The notes: generated by a model not told the origin, from the sequence alone. 5,124 bases of DNA from Lentisphaerota bacterium (GCA_016182435.1 JACPGN010000080.1:1-5124), one strand, 5' to 3'; shown: positions 1-4,794, counted from the stretch's first letter. Numbers and translations are program-made.

Positions 1-161
1 CCGCTGGGCGTTCCGTTGTAACCGGTGGAGATGATGCGCCGGTCCTTGACGATCAGGGCGGCCACGTCGCGCCGGAGGCAGTTGCTGCGCCGCTTAACCA
101 CCTGGGCAATATCCATGAAATAAGTGTCCCAATCCGGGCGGACCTTGAAAGTTTTCTTCAT
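1..161 (-). CDS. Deoxycytidylate (dCMP) deaminase, N-terminal part, cut by the window edge
   Basis: This is the first 53 codons of a zinc-dependent dCMP deaminase. The family converts dCMP to dUMP in the cytoplasm, supplying thymidylate synthesis. The reading begins [19 protein letters not shown] and continues with [18 protein letters not shown] and the stretch [10 protein letters not shown]. These match the family's usual RPxWDEYFMxIA, RSxCxRRxVGAxIVKD and ATGYNGxPxG blocks (family knowledge, recalled). The catalytic zinc motifs (HAE and PCxxC) lie beyond the edge and cannot be checked. The start is the ATG at 161-159 on the minus strand, preceded by a strong ribosome-binding site GGAGGG at 173-168, six bases upstream. 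The usual VGA is VAA here, a conservative change. It reads away from the rest of the window, and its upstream neighbour is the palindromic element at 261-471. B. subtilis ComEB is a family member. Confidence 0.9.
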   Translation of the reverse strand, partial: MKKTFKVRPDWDTYFMDIAQVVKRRSNCLRRDVAALIVKDRRIISTGYNGTPS

Positions 162-213
162 GCCTTGCCCTCCAAAAATAAAGAGAGGTCTGCTAACTTC
201 GCCATGGCGGGGT

Positions 214-241
214 ATTATCCACGAAAAAGGAATGCGTGCAA
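214..241 (-). promoter_or_regulatory. Candidate sigma-70-type promoter for the dCMP deaminase gene
   Basis: Reading the minus strand, TTGCAC (241-236) is followed after 16 bases by GATAAT (219-214). The -10 box matches TATAAT at five of six positions; the -35 box keeps only TTG. Transcription would start near 207, giving a leader of about 46 bases that contains the GGAGGG ribosome-binding site. The promoter lies just outside the palindromic element, so insertion of that element would have left it intact. The call rests on consensus matching only. Confidence 0.35.
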
Positions 242-289
242 TCATCACCTTACCCGGGCCGTAACCCGTCAGTTATTGGGCGGTGATTG

Positions 290-325
290 CCTGCCCGCAG
301 TGCTGCGCACAGCGCTGCAGGCGGG
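290..325 (+). repeat. 36-bp imperfect hairpin module, copy A
   Basis: The unit starts CCTGCCCGCAGTGCT and ends AGCGCTGCAGGCGGG with the six-base loop GCGCAC. The arms pair over 15 positions with two G-T wobbles and one C-A mismatch. The same unit occurs in opposite orientation at 4865-4900 with two substitutions in 36. Copy A is embedded in the MITE-like element at 261-471. Confidence 0.75.
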
Positions 326-406
326 TCATTCCCGACCTGATCGGGAATCCAGAAAAATCCCTGGCCTGTGGCCGGGCAGGCAATGCTGGATTCCCGCTTT
401 CGCGGG

Positions 407-438
407 AATGACAGCATGAAAAAATGACAGCATGAAAA
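407..438. repeat. Exact tandem duplication, 2 x 16 bp
   Basis: AATGACAGCATGAAAA occurs at 407-422 and again, without a gap, at 423-438. The first copy overlaps the end of the GGGAATGA arm of the element. The simplest reading is a slippage duplication after the element was assembled; without it the element body would be 195 bp. Confidence 0.9.
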
Positions 439-492
439 TTCACAATCTCCCCCCAATAACTGACCCATTACCCCGGGCCGCCCGAGTAAAAT

Positions 493-590
493 GGCGCGAC
501 CACGCGTTTCGCGTGGCTGGCACGAGGTTTACCACGCCAGAGGCGTGGTCGCGCCCTACGTAGGGCCTCAGCTTGCTGAGGCCATTGGCC
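493..590. repeat. Cluster of hairpins in front of the plus-strand gene
   Basis: A perfect 13-bp inverted repeat, GGCGCGACCACGC (493-505) and GCGTGGTCGCGCC (543-555), encloses two smaller hairpins that compete with it. These are CCACGCG-TTT-CGCGTGG (500-516) and CCACGCC-AGA-GGCGTGG (532-548). They are followed by the palindrome CCCTACGTAGGG (554-565), the hairpin GGCCTCAGC-TT-GCTGAGGCC (564-583) and GGCC-ATT-GGCC (580-590). No T-run follows, so an intrinsic terminator is not supported. With the element at 261-471 it makes up most of the gene-free stretch 162-648. It ends 23 bases before the candidate promoter of the next gene. Confidence 0.8.
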
Positions 591-613
591 ATTGGGATCG
601 CTTATTTCCGGGC

Positions 614-641
614 TTGACAAAAAAAGCGGGATGGCCAGAAT
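614..641 (+). promoter_or_regulatory. Candidate promoter for the plus-strand gene of unknown function
   Basis: A perfect -35 hexamer TTGACA (614-619) is followed after 16 bases by CAGAAT (636-641), which matches TATAAT at four of six positions. The predicted transcription start is about 648-649, which coincides with the ATG at 649. The transcript would then be leaderless, consistent with the absence of a ribosome-binding site there. The call rests on consensus matching only. Confidence 0.35.
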
Positions 642-648
642 TATAGAA

Positions 649-1347
649 ATGGAAATCAAACCGCACAATTTCTGGTATGCGGTGAACAACACCGAAGTGG
701 TGGTGATGCCCAGCAACTACCTGGAGACCTTCGGGGCCACGCGGCTGCATTACCACCTGGTGAGCGAATTGATGGATTCGGTCAATCGCATTCGCGTCCG
801 GGAGGGAACCATTCAGGCGCGCCAGCCGCAGATCATTACGCCGAACAGCTACGCGAGTGAAATCCTGGAGGGGTTTGGCGACCAGGCCAACCAGTATGCC
901 GACTGGCTGCGGGAGCATGCCAAGGACCTGCGCATCCTGGAGTACGGCTTCAAGGTGCAGAAAACCGAGATCAGCGAACAGGTGATCACCGGCCCAGTGA
1001 AGGAAATCCTGGAGCGGGTCAAGAAGAGCGCCCGGGAGAAGAATGATCCGCTGACGGGCGTCATCCTCGGCGTGGACGATCCCTGGGAAGTCTGCGTGCT
1101 GAAATTCATGGTGGACGTTATCCGCCAATCCATCCCGCGCAATAATCAGGACCTCAACCGCCGGCGGCTCTGGGAGGATGCTGATGGCGTGCCCCGCGGC
1201 GTGCGCGCCGATATCGAGAAGCACTTCCTGCTGGCCACAGGCAATCCGGCGCTGGTCAAGGAGTTGGGCCTTAAACTGCGCCGCTACGGGTTGTTCGAGG
1301 AATACGAAGACCGCTTCTTTGCCCTCGTCCGGCAGCAGGCCAACTGA
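649..1347 (+). CDS. Protein of unknown function, about 232 residues
   Basis: I do not recognise a named family, though the opening (MEIKPHNFWYAVNNTEVV) gives a vague impression of conserved hypothetical proteins in PVC-group genomes. The product looks soluble and rich in charged residues, with no signal peptide or membrane helix. Visible landmarks are an aromatic N-terminus (FWY at residues 8-10), the basic stretch RIRVREGTIQARQPQ near 47-61, a charged probably helical part (LEGFGDQANQYADWLREH, about 73-90), a DDPWEVC block near 141 and a helical tail with RRYGLFEEYEDRF near the end. Starts are possible at 592 (TTG), 631 (ATG) and 649 (ATG). None has a good ribosome-binding site. I chose 649 because the candidate promoter would place the transcription start there and 631 would lie inside the promoter. 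It converges on the membrane-protein gene, with only 18 bases between stop codons. Confidence 0.8.
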   Translation: MEIKPHNFWYAVNNTEVVVMPSNYLETFGATRLHYHLVSELMDSVNRIRVREGTIQARQPQIITPNSYASEILEGFGDQANQYADWLREHAKDLRILEYGFKVQKTEISEQVITGPVKEILERVKKSAREKNDPLTGVILGVDDPWEVCVLKFMVDVIRQSIPRNNQDLNRRRLWEDADGVPRGVRADIEKHFLLATGNPALVKELGLKLRRYGLFEEYEDRFFALVRQQAN

Positions 1348-1365
1348 GGAGCGTGCGCCGGGCCT

Positions 1366-1680
1366 TCACTGCGAGTGGCTGCTGCGCGCGGCCATCATCA
1401 TGGCCAACATGAACAGCACCACCACCATGATGCCGAACACAATATAGGTGGCCAGGAAGAGGTAATAGACTCGCGCATCGCCCGAGAAGTACTGCTCGCC
1501 GAAAAGTAGGCCCCAGTGATACGCGAAGATATAGGCGGTCACCAGCCCGGTCCGATTGAGATGGAACAGCAGGCAGATGGTCAACAGGGCGAGCACCACC
1601 AGCATCTCAATGGCGGGGATGGAGACCAGGGACTGGCTCAACCTGCTGGCTTGAAAGCAAAGCCACCATTGCTGGATCAT
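1366..1680 (-). CDS. Small membrane protein with three predicted transmembrane helices, 104 residues
   Basis: The family is not recognised. Three hydrophobic segments are visible: about residues 23-41 (AIEMLVVLALLTICLLFHL), 46-60 (LVTAYIFAYHWGLLF) and 72-96 (a long run ending in VVVLFMLAMMM). Between helices 2 and 3 is a short polar loop, GEQYFSGDAR. The tail AARSSHSQ is polar. The open frame extends upstream to 1743, but the start at 1680 is chosen because a perfect AGGAGG lies eight bases before it and the extra 21 residues are proline- and glutamate-rich and unlike a signal peptide. No enzyme motif is visible, so a function cannot be given. It is transcribed in the same direction as the URO-D-like gene but is separated from it by a palindrome, and it converges on the plus-strand gene. 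Confidence 0.75.
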   Translation of the reverse strand: MIQQWWLCFQASRLSQSLVSIPAIEMLVVLALLTICLLFHLNRTGLVTAYIFAYHWGLLFGEQYFSGDARVYYLFLATYIVFGIMVVVLFMLAMMMAARSSHSQ

Positions 1681-1688
1681 GACGGGTT

Positions 1689-1694
1689 CCTCCT
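1689..1694 (-). promoter_or_regulatory. Strong ribosome-binding site that fixes the start of the small membrane protein
   Basis: The minus strand reads AGGAGG, eight bases upstream of the ATG at 1680-1678. It decides against the longer open frame that begins at 1743. Confidence 0.75.
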
Positions 1695-1770
1695 TTTGCG
1701 GCGGAAACATTGGGGATGCCCCGCCAATTGTTATGTTATACATGGCGACAAGAATACCACAGCATTACAT

Positions 1771-1833
1771 GGTAGGGCGTCCCGACCTCTTGAGAGCGGG
1801 ACGCCGCGGACGGCTCGGCGAGCCGTCCCTACC
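1771..1833. repeat. Palindromic repeat: two hairpins enclosed by a 7-bp inverted repeat
   Basis: GGTAGGG (1771-1777) and CCCTACC (1827-1833) enclose two perfect hairpins. The first is GCGTCCCG (1777-1784) with CGGGACGC (1797-1804). The second is GGACGGCTCG (1808-1817) with CGAGCCGTCC (1819-1828) around a single G. The whole can fold as a three-way junction. It lies 20 bases beyond the stop codons of the minus-strand URO-D-like gene, so it could act as a 3' stabiliser or weak terminator, but no T-run follows. The layout resembles dispersed GGTAGGGACGGCTCG-type repeats I associate with PVC genomes (recollection). Confidence 0.75.
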
Positions 1834-1849
1834 AAGAGATCATGCTGCG

Positions 1850-2980
1850 TTACTTATGACGCTCTGTATAACCCGAACATTTGCTCCTTGAGATCGAGGT
1901 AATAGAGGTAATCTGCCGGCTTGACGTTAGGCGGGCAGCGGTGGTCGCAGAAAGGTATGTAGCCGCCGCGGGCCGGGGCACCAAGGTCTCCAAGTATGCC
2001 TTTATGGCCGCTTTACCCTTGGCCAATTCGATTTTATCCACGCCGCCCATGATCCGCAGGTCCTTGCCGTATTGCTTGAACAGTTCCGCCGGATGGGCAC
2101 AGCCATTGACTTCGAACGGAAACAGGCAATTGATCCCGCCTTCCAGGAAATAAGGCAAAATCGGCCGCGTATCGCCATCGCAGTCACTATACCAGAGGTC
2201 TATACCGGCCGCACGAAGTTTTTTACTGATGCGCTTGTAGCGCGGCATGACCACGTTTTTGAAGAAATCCACGGAGACAATCGGCCCGTTCTTGAAGCAG
2301 ATGTCCTCCCAGTTTGAGGCGTAATCAAAGACGATGTGCGGCAGAACCTGGTCCAGGAAATCCTCCACCAGCACACAAACGGTTTCGACCATATCCTCGA
2401 CCATTTCCGGATAATCATAGATGGCATAGGCCAGGCCCTCGAAGGTCAACATATCGCGGATCTTGCCGATCATCGAGCCGCAATAGACGCCCAGCGGATA
2501 CTCCCGCTCGGGCGGATGTAATTGCTTGAGCCGGGTAACATCCACCTTGCGCGCCGGATCGTCCCGACGCAGGCGTTCGGCCTTGCAGCGCTTCCAGTCA
2601 TCCGGGGTAATCACTGAGGCCTTGATATAGTGCGGTATGGTGTCATGCCCGTCCTTGGGCACTTCGGCCAGGAGTCCATCGTCGTTCATCAGGATACGGG
2701 TGGTGGCGGTCTCAGAGACAAGCTGCCAGGGAAAGGGCGGACTGAGCCAGACGTTGCCGCCCACGTTCTTGATCGGATCGAAATTAAAGAAAATATCGGC
2801 CTCGGCGTTGTTGGTAATGTGGTTCTCCACGAAGATCGGCCACTGATGGAAGTTTTCCTCCCAATAGCCGAATTCCATGTTGAAGCAGCGATCTATTGAC
2901 TGAAAGTGCATTTGCCGGTTGAACCGCTCGCGGGCGGTCATCGTTCCCTTCCAGGGCGCGCGACATGGTTTGATGGGCAT
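1850..2980 (-). CDS. Uroporphyrinogen-decarboxylase / cobamide-methyltransferase-fold protein with a frameshift near its C-terminus
   Basis: The protein resembles the URO-D-like superfamily, which includes true haem-pathway decarboxylases and corrinoid-linked methyltransferases such as MtaA and MtbA. Landmarks are RERFNRQMHFQSIDR (17-31), NMEFGYWEENF (34-44), YCGSMIGKIRDMLTFEGLAYA (166-186), FDYASNWEDICFKNGP (218-233), DLWYSDCDGDTRPILP (261-276) and RIMGGVDK (309-316). The window shows no other haem genes, so a catabolic or methyl-transfer role is more likely than haem synthesis. After about residue 334 the frame is wrong. The normal family ending (ARGGYIPFCDHRCPPNV, then DYLYYLDLKEQMF, stop at 1854) is in another frame. 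One extra base in the GGGG run at 1975-1978 would join them, giving about 375 residues. As written, the possible metal ligands in CDHRC are lost. The start may be 2980 (GGAG, eight bases upstream) or 2941 (GGAAGG, five bases upstream, MTARERF), which fits the family better. Confidence 0.85.
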   Translation of the reverse strand: MPIKPCRAPWKGTMTARERFNRQMHFQSIDRCFNMEFGYWEENFHQWPIFVENHITNNAEADIFFNFDPIKNVGGNVWLSPPFPWQLVSETATTRILMNDDGLLAEVPKDGHDTIPHYIKASVITPDDWKRCKAERLRRDDPARKVDVTRLKQLHPPEREYPLGVYCGSMIGKIRDMLTFEGLAYAIYDYPEMVEDMVETVCVLVEDFLDQVLPHIVFDYASNWEDICFKNGPIVSVDFFKNVVMPRYKRISKKLRAAGIDLWYSDCDGDTRPILPYFLEGGINCLFPFEVNGCAHPAELFKQYGKDLRIMGGVDKIELAKGKAAIKAYLETLVPRPAAATYLSATTAARLTSSRQITSITSISRSKCSGYTERHK

Positions 2981-3033
2981 GGGTGTTTCTCCAAGTAAAC
3001 GCTAATGCGGACTTCGGCCGCAACCAAAAAATC

Positions 3034-3114
3034 AACCACAGATTACACGGATTTCACGGATGGTCAGACCGTTGACGGCCGCTCGGCGGCTGTCAACAAT
3101 CAGTGTTATCCGTG
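3034..3114. repeat. ACCACAGATTACACGG-type dispersed palindromic repeat
   Basis: The left part reads CCACAGATTACACGGATTTC and continues ACGGAT (3037-3061). The right part contains CAGTGTTATCCGTG (3101-3114), so CACGGAT (3055-3061) pairs with ATCCGTG (3108-3114). Between them is a hairpin, GTTGAC-G-GCCGC-TCG-GCGGC-T-GTCAAC (3071-3097), with one internal mismatch. Repeats of this wording are common between genes in environmental genomes and give spurious peptides such as TTDYTDFTD (recollection). It lies in the 258-bp gap between the GH4 and URO-D-like genes. Confidence 0.65.
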
Positions 3115-3118
3115 CTAT

Positions 3119-3200
3119 CCCGCGAAGCGCGGGACGAGTCCGTGGCTTGCCACGCGCCGCGCGTGGTTCCCGCCTCGGCGGGTCCGCTTCAGGCGGAAAC
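3119..3200. repeat. Row of six contiguous short hairpins
   Basis: In order: CCCGCG-AAG-CGCGGG (3119-3133), GGAC-GA-GTCC (3132-3141), CGTGGC-TT-GCCACG (3141-3154), CCACGCG-CCG-CGCGTGG (3150-3166), CCCGCC-TC-GGCGGG (3169-3182) and TCCGC-TTCAG-GCGGA (3183-3197). All stems are perfect, and neighbours overlap or touch within two bases. GTT (3166-3168) and AAC (3198-3200) close the last two into a unit that recurs at 4932-4966. The row begins 38 bases past the GH4 stop codon on the minus strand, so it may affect the 3' end of that transcript, but no adjacent T-run supports a terminator. Confidence 0.8.
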
Positions 3201-3238
3201 TTTCTTGTTTTTCATGGCGGTTCAATGTGTTCAAGTCA

Positions 3239-4024
3239 TTAATCTATGTTCAGCCGTTTGAATTGAGGCAAATGCGCCTTGTTCTTGTCCAGCATTATCT
3301 GGACCATGCGCTTGATCTCGGCAAGCGAGAGCACCGCGCAAGAAAGCGGATCGTAAGCGACCGCGTGGAACACCTTGCGCGGGTTACCGGTCAGCGCCGC
3401 CTCCACGGCCATTTCCTCCACGGCGATGCTGACGTTGTTCAAGGCCGCCAGTTGCGGCGGCAAGGCGCCGACCACAACCGGGCGGAAGCCCTGGCGATCG
3501 GCAAAAACCGGCGCTTCCACACAGCAGCCAGCCGGCAGGTTCGGGATAATTCCGGCATTGGGCACGTTGCCGTTAAACGCGAAGACTTCGCCGCCCATGC
3601 GGGCGTTGATAATGGAGGTGGCATACTCAAGCCCGCGCCGGAGGTCCAGCGGCTTGGGATCGGCCAGCCACTGGCGGATCTCCTTGCGCCAGGTTGACTT
3701 CCGCCGCTGATACCCTTTCATAATGTACGCATAATGCCCGGGGTTCCAGTTGGTGCTATGCGTGCAGTATTTTTCAATCAGATCCGGACGCTTGCGGAAC
3801 CACCAGTTATATTCCGAATTGTGTCCGCTCGATTCGGTCACGTAATAATCCAGGTGCAGAAACATCTCGTTGCGCACCTGTTCTTCATTGCGGATTTTCC
3901 TGTTCTGCAGAATGGCTTTGCGGTTTTCCTGTTCTGCAGAATGGCTTTGCGGATCAGCGGATAGGCGTTGCGGCCCTTCCACTCGAATTTCAGGAACCAG
4001 GCCTGGTGATTGATCCCGGCGCAC
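3239..4024 (-). CDS. C-terminal fragment of the GH4 glycosidase
   Basis: This open frame contains genuine family sequence only from about 3935 downward: [20 protein letters not shown], then a block with [20 protein letters not shown], then [43 protein letters not shown] and [11 protein letters not shown], ending at the stop at 3239. The roughly 30 residues before that ([13 protein letters not shown] and on) are the other reading frame of the N-terminal part. No ribosome-binding site makes independent translation likely. Confidence 0.75.
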   Translation of the reverse strand: MRRDQSPGLVPEIRVEGPQRLSADPQSHSAEQENRKAILQNRKIRNEEQVRNEMFLHLDYYVTESSGHNSEYNWWFRKRPDLIEKYCTHSTNWNPGHYAYIMKGYQRRKSTWRKEIRQWLADPKPLDLRRGLEYATSIINARMGGEVFAFNGNVPNAGIIPNLPAGCCVEAPVFADRQGFRPVVVGALPPQLAALNNVSIAVEEMAVEAALTGNPRKVFHAVAYDPLSCAVLSLAEIKRMVQIMLDKNKAHLPQFKRLNID

Positions 4025-4599
4025 ACGTAGTCCACCTGCTCAACGCGCGCGCCGATCCACCGGGAAAGCATTGTCGCCGTGCCCTGCACGCTGTGGCACA
4101 GGCCCGTAACCTGGACCTTTGTCTGACTCTGCATCGCCCGGCAGAGCATGGCCATGGGGTTGGTGTAATTGAGCAGAATCGCCGTCGGGCAAACCTGCTC
4201 GATGTCGCGGCAGATGGCGAGCATGACCGGGATTGTGCGCAACGCGCGGAATACGCCGGAGACACTGCGCGTGTCGCCAATGTTAATATCAACCCCGAAT
4301 TTCTTGGGGATCGTGATGTCATATTGCCACACGTCCACGTCGCCGGCCAGGATTGTGCAAACTACCGCGTCGGCGCCTTCGAGCGCCTGGCGGCGGTTGA
4401 GCGTGGCCTCGACCTTGGCGGGATACTTGCCCTCGCGGATGATCCGGTCCACGGCCTGCTTAATGTAGAGCAAGCGCTCGCGGTCAATATCCATGAGCGC
4501 CAGGGTGGCGTCCTTGAGCAGCGGGAAAGTGAGCAGGTCCGTAACCAGGGCGCGGGTGAACCCGAAACTGCCCGCGCCGATAAACGCAATTTTAGCCAT
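3838..4599 (-). CDS. N-terminal fragment of the GH4 glycosidase
   Basis: This open frame of 253 codons carries the NAD-binding domain and the CHS and NH metal-site motifs up to RKAILQNRK (residues 217-225). From there it reads the second duplicate copy in the wrong frame ([15 protein letters not shown]) and stops at 3838. The last 28 or so residues are therefore not family sequence. A product would lack the C-terminal half of the active site and the dimer-forming region. Confidence 0.8.
   Translation of the reverse strand: MAKIAFIGAGSFGFTRALVTDLLTFPLLKDATLALMDIDRERLLYIKQAVDRIIREGKYPAKVEATLNRRQALEGADAVVCTILAGDVDVWQYDITIPKKFGVDINIGDTRSVSGVFRALRTIPVMLAICRDIEQVCPTAILLNYTNPMAMLCRAMQSQTKVQVTGLCHSVQGTATMLSRWIGARVEQVDYVCAGINHQAWFLKFEWKGRNAYPLIRKAILQNRKTAKPFCRTGKSAMKNRCATRCFCTWIIT
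3895..3952. repeat. Exact tandem duplication, 2 x 29 bp, inside the GH4 gene
   Basis: A unit starting TTTTCCTGTTCTGCAG and ending GGCTTTGCGG occurs at 3895-3923 and directly again at 3924-3952 without a mismatch. Twenty-nine is not a multiple of three, so the duplication alone breaks the frame. With one copy the reading runs [16 protein letters not shown], as expected for the family. The hexamer TTGCGG also lies just before the first copy (3888-3893), a possible slippage anchor. Confidence 0.95.
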
Positions 4600-4634
4600 G
4601 GTGCCTGGTCCTTTCGATATTATTTCTGTGATCC

Positions 4635-4794
4635 GTCATTCCCATGACCTTCCTTTGCCCCGAGGCGCTTCGCGCTCGGGGCTACGCGAAGGCGGGAAAT
4701 GGGAATCCAGAATTAATTCTTGTTCTGGATTCCCGAGCCTACTCCGCCGAAGTAAGCCTTCTGGCTACGAAGGCCGGATTAGATCGGGAATGAC
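4635..4794. repeat. Composite palindromic element with GTCATTCCC / GGGAATGAC ends
   Basis: GTCATTCCC (4635-4643) and GGGAATGAC (4786-4794) form the ends. In the centre, GGGAATCCAGAA (4701-4712) pairs with TTCTGGATTCCC (4723-4734). Between ends and centre are extra hairpins: GCCCCGAG (4657-4664) with CTCGGGGC (4675-4682), and GCCTTC (4756-4761) with GAAGGC (4769-4774). The order GTCATTCCC, GGGAATCCAG, CTGGATTCCC, GGGAATGAC is the same as in the element at 326-411, but the spacers are unrelated. It lies just upstream of the GH4 start and encodes nothing credible. Confidence 0.75.

Larger units (their letters stand above)
253..479. mobile_element. MITE-like non-coding palindromic element (body 261-471) with 8-bp target-site duplication
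   Basis: The body of 211 bp is bounded by imperfect terminal inverted repeats of about 29 bp (261-289 and 443-471). These share a perfect 13-bp core, GTCAGTTATTGGG at 268-280 and its reverse complement at 452-464. The octamer CCCGGGCC lies immediately outside both ends (253-260 and 472-479) in the same orientation. Extending the inverted repeat outward does not explain it, so it looks like a target-site duplication. Inside are a second inverted pair (ATTGCCTGCCCG at 286-297 against 373-384) and the widespread dispersed-repeat module: TCATTCCCG (326-334), CGGGAATCCAG (342-352), CTGGATTCCCG (386-396) and CGGGAATGA (403-411). No transposase is encoded, so mobility would need a transposase elsewhere. 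Open frames across it (165-419 plus, 250-468 minus) are by-products of the palindromes. Confidence 0.65.
3239..4599 (-). pseudogene. melA: GH4 alpha-galactosidase (MelA type), interrupted by a 29-bp tandem duplication
   Basis: Whole-gene entry. The GH4 family hydrolyses alpha-galactosides using NAD and a divalent metal through a redox-type mechanism in the cytoplasm. Seen here are the NAD-binding start [18 protein letters not shown] (6-23), FRALRTIP (117-124), [10 protein letters not shown] (142-151), [10 protein letters not shown] (166-175, with metal-ligand Cys168 and His169 by analogy) and CAGINHQAW (193-201). In the second part are [17 protein letters not shown] and [11 protein letters not shown]. 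These match E. coli MelA closely from memory. Removing one duplicate copy joins both parts into one frame of about 443 residues, close to MelA (about 450). [10 protein letters not shown] (108-117) stands where MelA has a TLGPGG-like loop. The start at 4599 has AAAGGA nine bases upstream. As read, no full-length enzyme can be made. Substrate could be another alpha-hexoside. Confidence 0.85.

Noticed and set aside
165..468. Open frames on both strands over the element (84 aa plus, 72 aa minus, with FPRKRESS and IPDQVGND)
   Set aside because: These peptides are the translation of the GTCATTCCCG/CGGGAATCC palindromes and are well-known spurious products; no ribosome-binding site or coding character.
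564..590. Intrinsic terminator at GGCCTCAGC-TT-GCTGAGGCC
   Set aside because: Strong stem but no T-run on either strand, and no gene ends close by on either strand.
568..1224. 218-codon minus-strand open frame opposite the plus-strand gene
   Set aside because: It is rich in His, Asp and Ala as expected for an antisense shadow, has no ribosome-binding site, and the plus frame has much better protein-like composition.
3119..3200. CRISPR array
   Set aside because: The hairpins differ in sequence and have no spacers of constant length; there is no direct repeat and no cas gene.
3005..3697. 230-codon plus-strand open frame starting in the repeats and running antisense to the GH4 gene
   Set aside because: It begins in the TTDYTDFTD repeat translation and continues as an Arg/His-rich shadow of the GH4 coding strand.
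3895..3952. Programmed frameshifting to rescue the GH4 enzyme
   Set aside because: The break is fully explained by an exact duplication; bypassing it would need skipping 29 bases, with no slippery site or signal seen.
4006..4647. 213-codon plus-strand open frame antisense to the GH4 N-terminus
   Set aside because: It is a shadow of the NAD-binding domain coding strand; the sense frame has clear GH4 motifs.
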